Positions 30,101 to 39,654 of a DNA stretch of 64,000 nucleotides are shown here, one piece after another (positions within the stretch are counted from its first letter, which is position 1; each line of letters opens with the position of its first letter). The notes below the pieces were generated by a model. That model was not told the origin of the DNA, did no database searches, and saw only the letters and a program-made list of their open reading frames with translations. The DNA is from Kappaphycus alvarezii. Lineage: Eukaryota > Rhodophyta > Florideophyceae > Gigartinales > Solieriaceae. The stretch lies in contig NADL03000649.1 in the NCBI GenBank assembly GCA_002205965.3, positions 682,001 to 746,000 on the forward strand, given 5' to 3'. Position numbers and translations under genes: made by a program.

Positions 30101-31069
30101 TTCTTACTCGGCTTTCAGTTCAACTTGCAACTTGCTTTTTAGCATTAGCAGCAGAGTCAGTTGTAACAAACGCCACTTTTTCCAAAAATCCGCCCTTCTT
30201 AGCAGCTTCAACCAAAAACTTTGAAAGCTTTTTACCAGTGTGCTTTCCGATAATCTTTCCACAACAAAATAACCTCGATTGAAAATTCCGATCACTGTCA
30301 ATGTAGGAAAGTGTCAGATATGAATAAGATTCGTTATTCTCAGAAGTCCATACGTCAGTTGTTGCACATAAAACATTGATCTCCCGAAGTTCTTCAGCTA
30401 GCCTTTCGTCAAACAATTCTTCGGACGGACATAATATCTTATGAACAGAATGAATACTTATTTCATTGAATTTCGGTGCGACATAATTCATTATCTTTCT
30501 GAAACCATTGTGTTCTACAATTGAATCCAGACATTCGTTTATAGCAACCCATTCAGCGCAATGTTTTGCAAACAATTGTTGCGCTGTTCCGGACTTCGGT
30601 ACTTTTGTGACTACCATTCTCTGTAAATCGACCTTTACCGAGCTCGATAAGATAGCCGAATTTGAATTGCGATTGCCGAAAGGAACTTGAATGTCGACGG
30701 TTTTATGCTTTGATGCAAAATGGGCTCTGAAATTTGAAGGGCCCCTCCCTAATGTACCAACTGTCTTACAAGGCTTACACTTGTACTTGAGTTTGTGAGC
30801 CGGCCCTGAAAACCTTCGGCGCTGAACGTCAACATAGGTGAAAATAGGGTTGTTAGAATTGCCACTATACGGGACCCATTCTTCAGTATGATTTCCAACT
30901 GGGGTCAGGCGAGGCAATGGCTGCAGTGCTTTGGTGGCTATGTTTTTGTTGATGCTCTCTTCGGCGGATATTTTTTCGTGAGGAGGTTCTTTGGACGGCG
31001 ATACTCTTTCTTGTTTGGAAACAGATATTGTTTGTTGATCTGAGCGGATAAACAAGAATCGTGTGTGTT
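30100..31069 (-). pseudogene. hAT transposase, N-terminal half
   Basis: A 311-codon minus frame (30120-31055) begins with a Ser/Lys-rich leader, then a BED-type zinc finger (YKCKPCKTVG ... FRAHFASKH), then the start of the hAT catalytic domain with TTDVWTSENNESY and VAFVTTDSAANAKK. It stops at 30120 in the middle of the domain. The remaining acidic residues and the C-terminal dimerisation region (hATC) are not found. Terminal inverted repeats were not identified. Confidence 0.88.
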
Positions 31070-31360
31070 AGTGTTAACTCACTGGGTCAGGTACCATTCT
31101 GAGTACAATTCTTCATTGTTCTGAAATAATTTGTGTTTATCTGCGGTAATTATTACTATTCAGTAATTATTACCCGTTTGGTGAAATTTATTAATTGAAT
31201 GGGAATTTTTATTGCCATTAGTAATAATTATTGGAATTTTTTCTCATTCCTTATGGTAATTAAAAGTGCCACTTTTTAGAAAAATTAAATTGCCGATTAT
31301 TACCTTGCTGCTAATTATATTGCCACTTTTATTACTTAGCAATTAATTATGCAACATCAC
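31070..31360. other. AT-rich flank of the hAT remnant
   Basis: A very AT-rich stretch with repeated AATTATT and TTGCCACTTTT blocks (31260-31345), distinct from the surrounding sequence. It probably is the 5' non-coding part of the hAT element. No open frame of note. Confidence 0.45.
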
Positions 31361-31369
31361 TATACACCA

Positions 31370-31995
31370 TCCTCACTTTTGCTCAAACTCTTTGATCCAG
31401 TATTGCGGCGCGCCCAATCAACCTCGACACCCGACGAAGTGCTACCCGGATGGACCACGTCGGCCACGAGCATTGGTGTACGGACGATGATTGCGTTCGC
31501 TACAGACATCCATACCGTGTAACTAGCGCGACGGTATTTTCGAGTGCGAACAACTTTAACCGACGTGTGCAACTTCTCGGATATGCGCGGGAAGAGACCC
31601 TCCAGTAAGAGGCTGGTGGCAGGGGAAGGCGTCCTCAGGGAATCGAAAGCAAGGGGTTGGAACTCTAAGTTGGGGGCAGGTGTGGCGTTGTCAGAGTGGG
31701 GAGGGAAGCGACGAGACAGTTTGCGTGGCAAGTCGAATCGTTGCTGTGGTGCGCCTCGGCAACAGCACCGCCCGCATCGCCAGAGGCCCTGATGCGGACG
31801 AGGTCGTTGAAGGGAAACGACGGTGATGTGACATGCGATTGGGCCGGCCGCAGTGCCGTCGGGCGCAATAGGTGGATGTAACAAGATGTTGCCTGGGCGC
31901 AGCTCCGTGCCGGGTGCCAGCAGTGGGGCCTCGATCCGGTAGTCCATGCCTACCGCACGGGCGATTTTGCCGAAAATGACGTCGCGCAATTTTGG
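31370..31995 (-). pseudogene. LINE fragment, endonuclease-like and C-terminal region
   Basis: The minus frame at 31360-31989 reads APGTELRPGNILLHPPIAPD, IACHITVVS, then a shifted basic helix, FQPLAFDSLRTPSPATSLLL and the C-terminus. The D of the usual RPAD motif is N here. The 5' boundary near 31995 cuts off the zinc motif. One internal frameshift pair is evident. Confidence 0.8.
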
Positions 31996-32039
31996 TCAAT
32001 TCTTACTCATGTTTCAAGGAGAGGAGGGGGGGAGAAGTC

Positions 32040-33440
32040 TTCTTCAATGAGTCAAATGCAAATAGTTACGGCAAATTTACGGCAAATAGTTTCTATGCTG
32101 TCCACTAGGTGGTCGACATCGGTCAGGTGCAGTGGCACGCGGGAAGTGATGGCCATAGCCACCAAGGAACATAGAACATAGCTGAGGCACTGATAGATTT
32201 GCGTTTGAATAGTGGCGTCCGAGGTGTGGTATCTGGTCATAATCCGCGGAATGAACTTTTCGAGAAACAGAATAGTGGCCGAGGATGCCGCCCCTAGGGA
32301 GTCGAGAGCGAGTAGCTGGAAGCGGAAATCCGGGTGGCGAGACGGGTTATCAGATTGTTGTATTTGGCGTCTGGAGAGCTTCCGCTCAAGGTCCTCGAGG
32401 GCGTTGTGGCGGTAAGCTTGAGCGGCGGCGCCTGCGGCGGCCTGCGTTGCTTTCGTGACAGAGGTCGATTTAAACGGCGAAAAACTAGTAACGTCACAGG
32501 CAATCGGCCTTGGGGCCGGTGCCAGGGGCCGGCGGTTGCAGGAGGAGATTAGAGGGCCGAAGATCGGTTCCAGGAATGAGCAGCGGGACCTCAAACATGT
32601 AATCCAAACCCACAGCGGGGAAGACATGGTATGCGAGGGCGTTACGGATGGAGTTATGCTGGTATAAGCGACCAAACCCCGAGGCAAAGGTCAGCCGCGT
32701 GGTCTCCATACAGATCAAGCGTGTGTTGGCAATGGTGACACTTCGGCGGGATCGAGCCCGTGTATACTGGAAGACCGAGGTGGCGACGGAGCACGATGCT
32801 CCAATGAGCATCAGAGACCTTGCCCGCATTGGTCGGATGCGCTCGTAGAAAAGCAGCGGCCGCAGAGTGGCGAAAAGCGAGACCGCGTGTCCGACGACGC
32901 GTGACTTCGGGACCATGAGCTGTGCGGCTGGGAACATCCTTCTAGAGGTCGTCCCCCCAGTGCACCTTTGCCGCAGTCTCTCGATGCACTCTACTGAGAT
33001 GGGTTTGCAGGTTGACAGGGATGTCAGCAAGAGATGCAGTTTGAAAGAGGCCCAGGTCGATGAGGAAAGAGTTACCATGAGGACAAAGAGCGGATTGGCG
33101 AAGGGGGGCCCAGCTTAGGTCATAAAGAAAGGCCAGTCCATGCGAAAGCGGTTGCCAAGAACAACGAGGGAGCCGGCCATGTTGTATGACGCCGTTCAGT
33201 GGCGGACAGGGGCGGCATCCAGAAGGCTCTCGGCAACCGCGCCATGAAGGAAGGGGTGGATCAGCGAGAAACCTTGGCCACCAAGGCGAATGGGGAGAAG
33301 GACTTGTTCCCATGCTAGAGGTCCGCTAGGGTGACATGGTGAAGCCCCTAGTATGAGGACCGCCGGAGCGATTCGAACTCGTGTGCGGTGCCGGTGGCAA
33401 ATTGATGGTCGGCGAGTTTGAACGCGTACGTAACCCGGCA
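32040..33440 (-). pseudogene. LINE copy, post-RT region to C-terminus
   Basis: Minus frames 33196-33600 (AWEQVLLPIRLGGQGFSLIH, the segment after the RT thumb), 32942-33313, 32494-33078 (ADIPVNLQTHLSRVHRETAA region, then RLTFASGFGRLYQHNS at the zinc site) and 32052-32687 (IACDVTSFSPFKSTSVTKAT, FQLLALDSLGAASSATI). Four frames for one protein indicate at least three frameshifts. Its 5' end abuts the next copy at about 33440. Confidence 0.78.
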
Positions 33441-34290
33441 GGCCGGAGTTGTGGGTGGGAGGCAACAGAAGTCCCGAGAGCCTGTGTTGAAGGCCGTGGA
33501 CCTTGAGGTGGTGAGTGTGGGCGGCAGCCCCTCCGGCGACATGCGCAGCTTTCGTGAGGGTGAATTTCTTGAACGGGGACGTAACAGCGAAGTCACACAT
33601 GATAGACTGGGGCGGGAGGCCGGCTTCAAGGTCACGAAGGGGTGGCGCAAGGAGGATGTCGGCTGACCTGTAGTTCTTATCCGGGACGAGATTCTCACCT
33701 TCGAATTGATAGTCGAGGCCGGCGGCGTAGAAAACGTGAAACGCAAACAGGTTACAAAGGAGCTGTGGCGGTGAATTCGTCCAAACTGAGATACGCAGCG
33801 GTCAGCGGCATGGTCACCGTGGACATGGAGGTCCTCCTCACAGTGGTGACCTTTCAAAGGCAACGAGTCTGTATAATGGGAGACTAGAGTGCCTGCGCAG
33901 CACGATGCTCCAGCGCACTGGAACTCAGGTGACACCTTCGTCGCGGTAGTTGGGTGTACTTGGAGGAAAGCAGCGGCAGCGCTGTGACGAAATTCCAGGC
34001 CATGTATGCGGCGACGAGTAGCTTCAACGGAGTGACATCTGGGACGGGTCACTCCATAGGGCAGATGACCTAAACACCTTTTGCTTTTGCCTCTTGATGA
34101 GCTCGGTTTAGATGGGAGTGAAGGTTGACAGGCATGTTAGCAAGGAGGAAGGGTCAAAGGCACCCAGGTCGGGGACGAAAGGATTGCCATGAGTCCAGGG
34201 ACAAGGTTGCGAAGCGGCGAGCATGCCTAATTGACCAGGAAGCAAAGATGATATTTTACTCATTCAATACCTAGAATACCCCGACTAACC
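33441..34290 (-). pseudogene. LINE copy (family 1), zinc-finger and endonuclease-like region, 3'-truncated
   Basis: The minus frame 33348-34052 gives VEATRRRIHGLEFRHSAAAA, LKGHHCEEDLHVHGDHAADR, then after a shift CDFAVTSPFKKFTLTKAAHV in the overlapping frame. The protein's last third is missing because the neighbouring copy begins at about 33440, so this copy is truncated on its 3' side. A family-1-like terminus occurs separately at about 34240-34290. Confidence 0.72.
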
Positions 34291-34960
34291 GACTATTATG
34301 ATGATGAGAAGTTACTCCTCATTAAACCGGAAAGCCAGGGAATCCGCGCTGGAATCATGCAGCTTCGGTGGCCCTCTCGATGGTAGCTTGGTCAAGTGGT
34401 TTAGACGACTACCCAGTCCCAAAATCACAGCTCTCAGTGCCTACTGGTCCAGGGCTTTGGTACCGTTGGCTGAGCCCTGAGTGAGCACAGGAAGGGAGAG
34501 TTGGATCATGTTTAAAATGTGTCGATTGAAGTTGTCTCTTCCCACGCACCAAATGCGCGGCATACGCCTATTGTCTGGATTGCGGACGTGGAGCGCAGAA
34601 AGGGGATAGAGACGTCCTGCTTTAGGCGTATTTTTACTGACGTCCGTGACGCGCAATACTAGATAGACAGAGCAACGTTGCGGACCATTTCCCGCAAGCA
34701 ACTACCCAAACTGCAGATTGTCAAACAATCGATTACCAATCTATACGGAGGAATACAGGTGACGTTCTCCGATACACCGCGCATTACGAGAGCAATGATT
34801 GCTGCACACGCTGCCCGAAGACTACCGTTCGATGTGATGAAGCCGTAGACTCTACCCTCAGTATTCCAACATACTACCCCGTCTGCCTTAGCCTAGTTCG
34901 GCAGTTGGGCACGGCGCGCGTACAGAACAATACTTTTATGGATAATTCGTCTCATCAGTC
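34291..34960. other. No gene recognised
   Basis: No frame with known motifs. The right end is likely the 3' flank of the tRNA-lysidine synthase gene. Frames at 34441-34701 (minus) and 34298-34480 (plus) are short and unremarkable. Confidence 0.45.
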
Positions 34961-35000
34961 CTCTGGAGTTGGACCTGCCGCTGGAAAAAGCTGGCATCCT

Positions 35001-36014
35001 TTACCTGTTGATTTCAATCCATCGCTCGCAAACAATCGTTGCCCCACCTCCCTTCGCCAGTGAAGGCGATGACTCGCCAACCTTCCCCTCACACAAACGA
35101 ACCACCGCCTCAACTTGCTTGAACACTTTGCGCCTAGCATCCAGGTTCAAATATTCCTCCAATACTCTTTTCACAACTCTCCTTCTCACTGCCAAACTTG
35201 ACGCACCCAGCATATCCCGGTCTATCAACAGCCGACCGCCCGCCTCCACCACGACAGCTCTCTCAAACACCCTCTCAGCCTCCTTCTCCAAATGGTTCGC
35301 ATCCTCCCGCAACAAATTTGCTGTCCTTGCCAAAGCCTCCTCCACCTTCCCGTGCAGACCCTCCTTCAGTACTGGCATTATATCTCCCCGTATCCGATTT
35401 CTAGCGTACCGTAAGTCATCGTTGTAAAGGTCATGCCACACATCCAACCCACTTTCCTTACAAAATGCTGCGGTCTCCTGTCGCGACACGTCCAACATCG
35501 GTCGCACCAACGCTACCTCATCACATAGCTGCCGTTCCCATCCCATCGCAGATAATCCGTCACTGCCTGCCCCGTGACACAAATTAAACAAGACAGTCTC
35601 TGCCAAATCAGTCCTGGTGTGACCCGTTACCACGGCATCAAAATGTTTTTCTTTCGCCAACTTTGACAAAGCCGCATACCGCCATTCCCTTCCCGCAGAC
35701 TCAGAGCACGGCGGCGGATTATCCATAGCGTCGAATACTAGTAATGGCAACTGTACACTATCCGCGTAGCGTCGAACGTGAGCGGCGATTCCTTCGTCGC
35801 CGGGCCATCGATGATCACAATAAGCGAGTGCAAAATGAGGCCAGGGGGTCGGATCAGTGGTCTCACGAATGTGACGAAGGGATTCGCAGAGGGTAAGGGA
35901 GTCTTGTCCGCCCGAAATTGCTAGCAGAAGGTTTTGGTTGGGGAGTAGTATTTTGTGAACTTTAAGGGAGGTGCGAATCCGATTGATTACATGCGATACT
36001 GCGAAGTGGGTCAT
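35001..36014 (-). CDS. tilS: tRNA(Ile)-lysidine synthase, cyanobacterial/plastid type
   Basis: The product has 337 residues. It is an N-type ATP pyrophosphatase that converts C34 of the CAU anticodon of a tRNA-Ile to lysidine, so that AUA is read as isoleucine; in eukaryotes this serves plastids (or mitochondria). The P-loop SGGQDS is at 34-39, followed by YCDHRWPGDEG (about 65-75), a CDHRW form typical as far as I recall of cyanobacterial homologues, then GREWRYAAL and GHTRTDLAETVLF (about 131-143), the tRNA-contacting GAGSDGLSAM loop, RPML, and NDDLRYARNRIR. The length fits cyanobacterial TilS (about 330) rather than E. coli (432). TGA stands directly before the ATG in frame, so no longer N-terminus exists without splicing. 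The basic N-terminus may itself act in targeting, but a clear transit peptide is not seen. It is divergent from the aminotransferase gene. Confidence 0.93.
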   Translation of the reverse strand: MTHFAVSHVINRIRTSLKVHKILLPNQNLLLAISGGQDSLTLCESLRHIRETTDPTPWPHFALAYCDHRWPGDEGIAAHVRRYADSVQLPLLVFDAMDNPPPCSESAGREWRYAALSKLAKEKHFDAVVTGHTRTDLAETVLFNLCHGAGSDGLSAMGWERQLCDEVALVRPMLDVSRQETAAFCKESGLDVWHDLYNDDLRYARNRIRGDIMPVLKEGLHGKVEEALARTANLLREDANHLEKEAERVFERAVVVEAGGRLLIDRDMLGASSLAVRRRVVKRVLEEYLNLDARRKVFKQVEAVVRLCEGKVGESSPSLAKGGGATIVCERWIEINR

Positions 36015-36381
36015 TCAAGTTCAGAGTTGAGGTTGTCTGAGGAACGGAGATCAATGCATGGCAGTGAGAAGACGCCGGAGCTGATGGACTGATGAAATCA
36101 TGGTACATATTGGCAAAATAACGTTGGAAGGGGATCGGCTAATACAGTAGTATCGGAATCCAGGGGCTCTGTAGAGTACTGTACACCTTTTAGTATTGTC
36201 AACGGAGTGGTGCAGGCGATCCGATGGCGAAGAGTGCCTTTTTTGTACTGTACGTACAATTTCAGTGTAACATGCGGATTTTCTGCTGCGACGAGACCAA
36301 ACACCCTACCGGAACTTTTCCATTACTCGCAGTAAACCACCCCTTTACCACATTCACCCATTCAAGTAAAACCAATTTCCC
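36015..36381. promoter_or_regulatory. Likely upstream region of tilS, with palindromic TACTGTAC motifs
   Basis: The sequence upstream of tilS contains GAGTACTGTACACC near 36171 and TGTACTGTACGTAC near 36244, palindromic variants of a motif frequent in this window. The right part (36300-36375) has CCCATTCAAGTAAAACCAAT and CCCCTTTACCAC, repeated beyond the LINE remnant at 37229-37300. No core promoter element could be fixed. Confidence 0.35.
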
Positions 36382-37095
36382 CTTTACCACCCGTTGTCAC
36401 TGGAGGGTTGCAAGGACTGGCTGTCATGCCAACCGGCTCCGGGGTTGGGTACCTACATCCCGGACCGCAATTACAAGACGTGGTTGCAGTTCTATTGCAG
36501 AGTGCCACTGTTTCCTCCAGCCTCGAAATGCCACAAAGGGGGATGCACGACCGTCATGGATCAGTATGGTGACCACGCGCTGTGCTGTGCCTATGGATCC
36601 ACACGCGGGTGGCGGCATAACTCGCAGACACGTTTGTTTGCTGCAGATCTCTCCAAAGCTGCCCGACACCCTTTCCTCGAGCCGCCACAACCCGGCCATG
36701 CAGTTCGCCCGGACATCAAGGCGCTTGGAGAGAACGGGGGCACGGACTATTACGATGTAACCGTTATCCATCCCCTGACCCCCGCCCGCCTTCCCTCCCT
36801 GGCGCGATGCCCACTCAAGCCCCTTAACCATGCTCGCCTGGGCAAGGACACTCGCTTTGCCGAGTTGATACGTTCCAAGGGTCCTGGGCATCGCTTCATT
36901 GCCCTTCCACTCTCCACGTTGGGGGGCTGGCACCCTTCCGCTCGGGACTTCGCCAACCGGGTTGCGAATGGCATTGCCGCACGGGCAGCCGTTTCGATTG
37001 TTGATGCGCAGCGAACATTGTTCGCTCGTCACGCGGCGAGACTCGTCCAGAATAACGCCAGTTGTTTGTTGGAAGGAGTCCTGAGCAACACTTAG
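36382..37095 (+). pseudogene. LINE C-terminal region, second lineage, open frame
   Basis: A 233-codon plus frame without interruption, but lacking the upstream RT. Cysteine-rich site with C-x4-C and MDQYGDHALCC, then WRHNSQTRLFAADLSKAARH, then the endonuclease-like core HAVRPDIKALG...YYDVTVIHPLTPARL (R-P-D with an Asp about 15 residues on), and an ending with LPLSTLGGWHPSARDFANRV. This is the cleanest RPD...D signature in the window. It sits between the two divergent host genes. Its 5' end is truncated at about 36382. Confidence 0.82.
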
Positions 37096-37441
37096 GCCAC
37101 AACTTGAAATTGTGTATACAGTGTATTCCAGAGAACCTCCGTTCTGAGGGTATGTACAGTAAGTGGTTACCCTACTTACAGTAGTCCTAGTCTGTGATTG
37201 CTCCTGGCAGGAAAATTAAGTATACTGTACCAACCCATTCAAGTGAACCCAATTTAACCCAACCCACCCATTCAAGTAAACCAAACACCCCTTTACCCCC
37301 TACCGGAAGCAGACCCTCGTGTACTGTACTTATCTCGCAATGTATTCCGTATTGCTCCTAGCCCCTCCTGCGATCAATCCCCGCTATCAAACCGCTACCA
37401 TTGCGTCCTGCCGCAGTGTCTGACCCGCAGTCCCCCGCACC
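37096..37441. promoter_or_regulatory. Upstream region of the aminotransferase gene
   Basis: Non-coding. It contains ACAGTAAGTGG, TACTGTACC (37223) and TGTACTGTACTT (37318), and two CCCATTCAAGT repeats (37229 and about 37266) matching one on the other side of the LINE remnant (36357). No TATA box is evident. Confidence 0.4.
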
Positions 37442-38873
37442 ATGTCTTTCTTCATCCCCTCCTCACCTATCTTCCGCCCGGGTCTCTTCCTCCACCCGAT
37501 GACCGCCTTTGATCCCTCCATGGCCCGCCCCCACACTATCTGCGTTTCGAAAGCCCCTGTCCGCATGACTGCCACAGAATCCACCGCCAATCCATTCACC
37601 CCTGGCGTCATGACTCTTCAAAACGAGGGAGCATACGCTGTAATGGCTGCGGCGACAGCGATTGAAGCGGAGACTGGCAAACGGGTGATCCACCTTGAAA
37701 TCGGCCAACCGGGGTACCCCACACCGGACCACATTTGCGACGCGGGAGTCACAGCGATTCGATCTGGGTCTACAAAATATTCCTCACCGGCAGGAATTGT
37801 GTCCTTACGAGATACCATTGCAGATTGGGCGAATAGGAATCGCGGATTGAATGTCGGTAGGGAGAATGTGGTGGTAGGACCGGGGGCCAAGCCGGGCTTG
37901 TTCTTCACTACTTTGGCGTTAGTGGGGAGAGGGGAGCAAGTGGTGATTCCGGATCCCGGGTTTCCAACGTATCGCGCTATGGTCGAGGTGGCGGGAGGAG
38001 TTGTGGTGCCGGTGCGGTTGGACAAAGGGATGAAGGGGTTTGATATGGAGGAATTCGAGCGCAAGGTGGGAGAGAGGACAAAGATGGTGGTGCTCAACTC
38101 GCCGGGGAATCCTACTGGGGGGGTAAGTTAACTTTGCTTTTTTTGCGATCAGGCTGAGATCAGAGCGATGAGGTATAAGAAACGACCTTAGACTGATATT
38201 CTGTTTGGTGTATTGACGACTTGTGAGACTTGGACAGGTGATGGATGTGGCGGATCTGAGACGGATTGCGGAGCTTGCAAAGAAGTTTGATTTTTGGGTG
38301 GTGTCTGATGAGATCTACTCGCAATTGGTGTACAGTGGGAATTATACCTCGATAGGATCGATGGAGGGAATGGAGGAACGAACTGTGATTGTGGACGGTT
38401 TTTCAAAGAGCTATTGCATGACAGGATGGCGTTTGGGATGGGCGATAATGCCTGCGACACTTGCGGAGAGGGTAGAATTGCTCCTCGTGCACTCTGTGGG
38501 CTGTACGGCAACGTTTACACAGGCGGCAGGGGTGGCAGCGTTGATGGGACCGGATGACGGGGTCCGAGAAATGAGGGAAGAGTATCGACGGAGAAGGGAT
38601 ATTGTGGTGGAGGGTCTGAACGAGATTGAAGGGGTGAAGTGTGAGACACCGGAAGGGGCGTTTTACGCATTTGCGGACGTGAAGCAGTTGGGGACGAGCT
38701 CCAGGGAAATTGCTGACATGTTGCTGAGAGAGGGATTAGTGGCTGTGTTGCCAGGGACGGACTTTGGAGAGGGAGGGGAAGGATACATTCGATTGAGTTA
38801 TGTGGCGGAGGAGGAGAATTTGAGGGAGGGTTTGCGGCGGATTAAGGAGACTTTGGGAAAGTTGAGGAGGTGA
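37442..38873 (+). CDS. Class I/II PLP-dependent aminotransferase (aspartate aminotransferase-like), one intron, plastid-type leader
   Basis: Exons 37442-38122 and 38238-38873 give 438 residues. Splicing joins the NPTGG at the end of exon 1 to VMDVADLRRIAEL in phase 0, which restores the family's usual sequence. Family features: GQPGYPTPDHI, KYSSPAGIVSLRDTI, PDPGFPTY, NSPGNPTGG, VVSDEIYSQLVY (Asp251 contacts the PLP nitrogen), the Schiff-base Lys284 in DGFSKSYCMTGWRLGW, and YIRLSYV (Arg binding the substrate carboxylate). The first about 50 residues (MSFFIPSSPIF..., rich in Ser, Pro, Arg, with one Asp) look like a transit peptide; an early Phe is typical of red-lineage and glaucophyte plastids. 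It transfers amino groups between an amino acid and a 2-oxo acid. The exact substrate, aspartate or another, cannot be read from sequence. Confidence 0.93.
38123..38237 (+). other. Intron of the aminotransferase gene (115 nt)
   Basis: The donor is GTAAGT at 38123 and the acceptor ACAG ends at 38237. The unspliced frame hits TAA a few codons after the donor, so splicing is needed for a full protein. This gives an in-window reference for intron size and splice signals. Confidence 0.92.
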
Positions 38874-39119
38874 AGGAACGGTAGTATTGATAGGATAATT
38901 TGGGTCTTGCTATGGGAAATGCAGTGGTGACGTGTCGAGGGATGGGCTAATGGATAAGGAGGATATGGAGGAGGTCTTGATGGAGTGTGGTGAAGTCTTA
39001 GGGTTTAGTCAGATGGACAGGCGAAGTGCGTATTAGCAACCGCCCGATCTTCAAAATCGTCAATGTGCTGCTGTCAGGCGTTGTTCCGACTGTGAGGAGG
39101 AAGTTTTGACGATAGAAGT
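38874..39119. other. 3' flank of the aminotransferase gene
   Basis: No open frame of interest. The stretch ends at a family-2 LINE terminus fragment (AGAAGTTTAATGCATTGG) at about 39121-39138. Confidence 0.5.
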
Positions 39120-39600
39120 AAGAAGTTTAATGCATTGGTCGCCATATTCTCCGAAGCGTGCGAGGAACACGACAGGGGGACAATCTCGGCAGGCTCCTTT
39201 TCGACTTAGTTTTGCACTCCCTCACACTCAAAATCCAGGAGCTCTTGGGCTCTGGTTCTGGGGAAGATGAGACCATGGTCCAACTGTTGCTCCAACTATG
39301 GTATCACGATGACGGGTACATCATCGCGCGTCACGAACAACTTCTCCGAGCCGTCGACATCCTTTCTTCGCTAGACGCCACTAGCAGGGGTCTGCATCTG
39401 TCCCTTCCGAAATGCAAGGCCTGGTGGCGTACTGCTCCGCCGGAGTCCGTACAGCGCCTCCACCCGATGTAGCTTACTCAACAATACAGCAAAGGAATAC
39501 TTGTGCTTAACGCCCCTGTCGGCTCAGAGGCTGTTGAAATCACAGCACTCACAGGGGCCGATACGCAGTTGTAAACTGACGGTTCGCTTGGTCGATGTAG
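39120..39600 (+). pseudogene. LINE reverse-transcriptase fragment, second lineage
   Basis: The plus frame 39158-39472 reads RGTRQGDNLGRLLFDLVLHS, the catalytic WYHDDGYIIARHEQ (YADD is YHDD) and GLHLSLPKCKAWWR. This is the RT palm of a LINE related to the fragment at 36382-37095. It stops after LHPM. A further remnant runs to about 39600. Confidence 0.78.
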
Positions 39601-39654
39601 TGGATGGATAGCCTTACTGATAGTCTAAGCTAGACAATAACGTGCGATAAAGGG

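Noticed and set aside
36424..37032. 202-codon minus frame
   Set aside because: It overlaps the plus-strand LINE frame, which carries the recognisable motifs.
37618..38097. 159-codon minus frame
   Set aside because: It is the antisense of aminotransferase exon 1.
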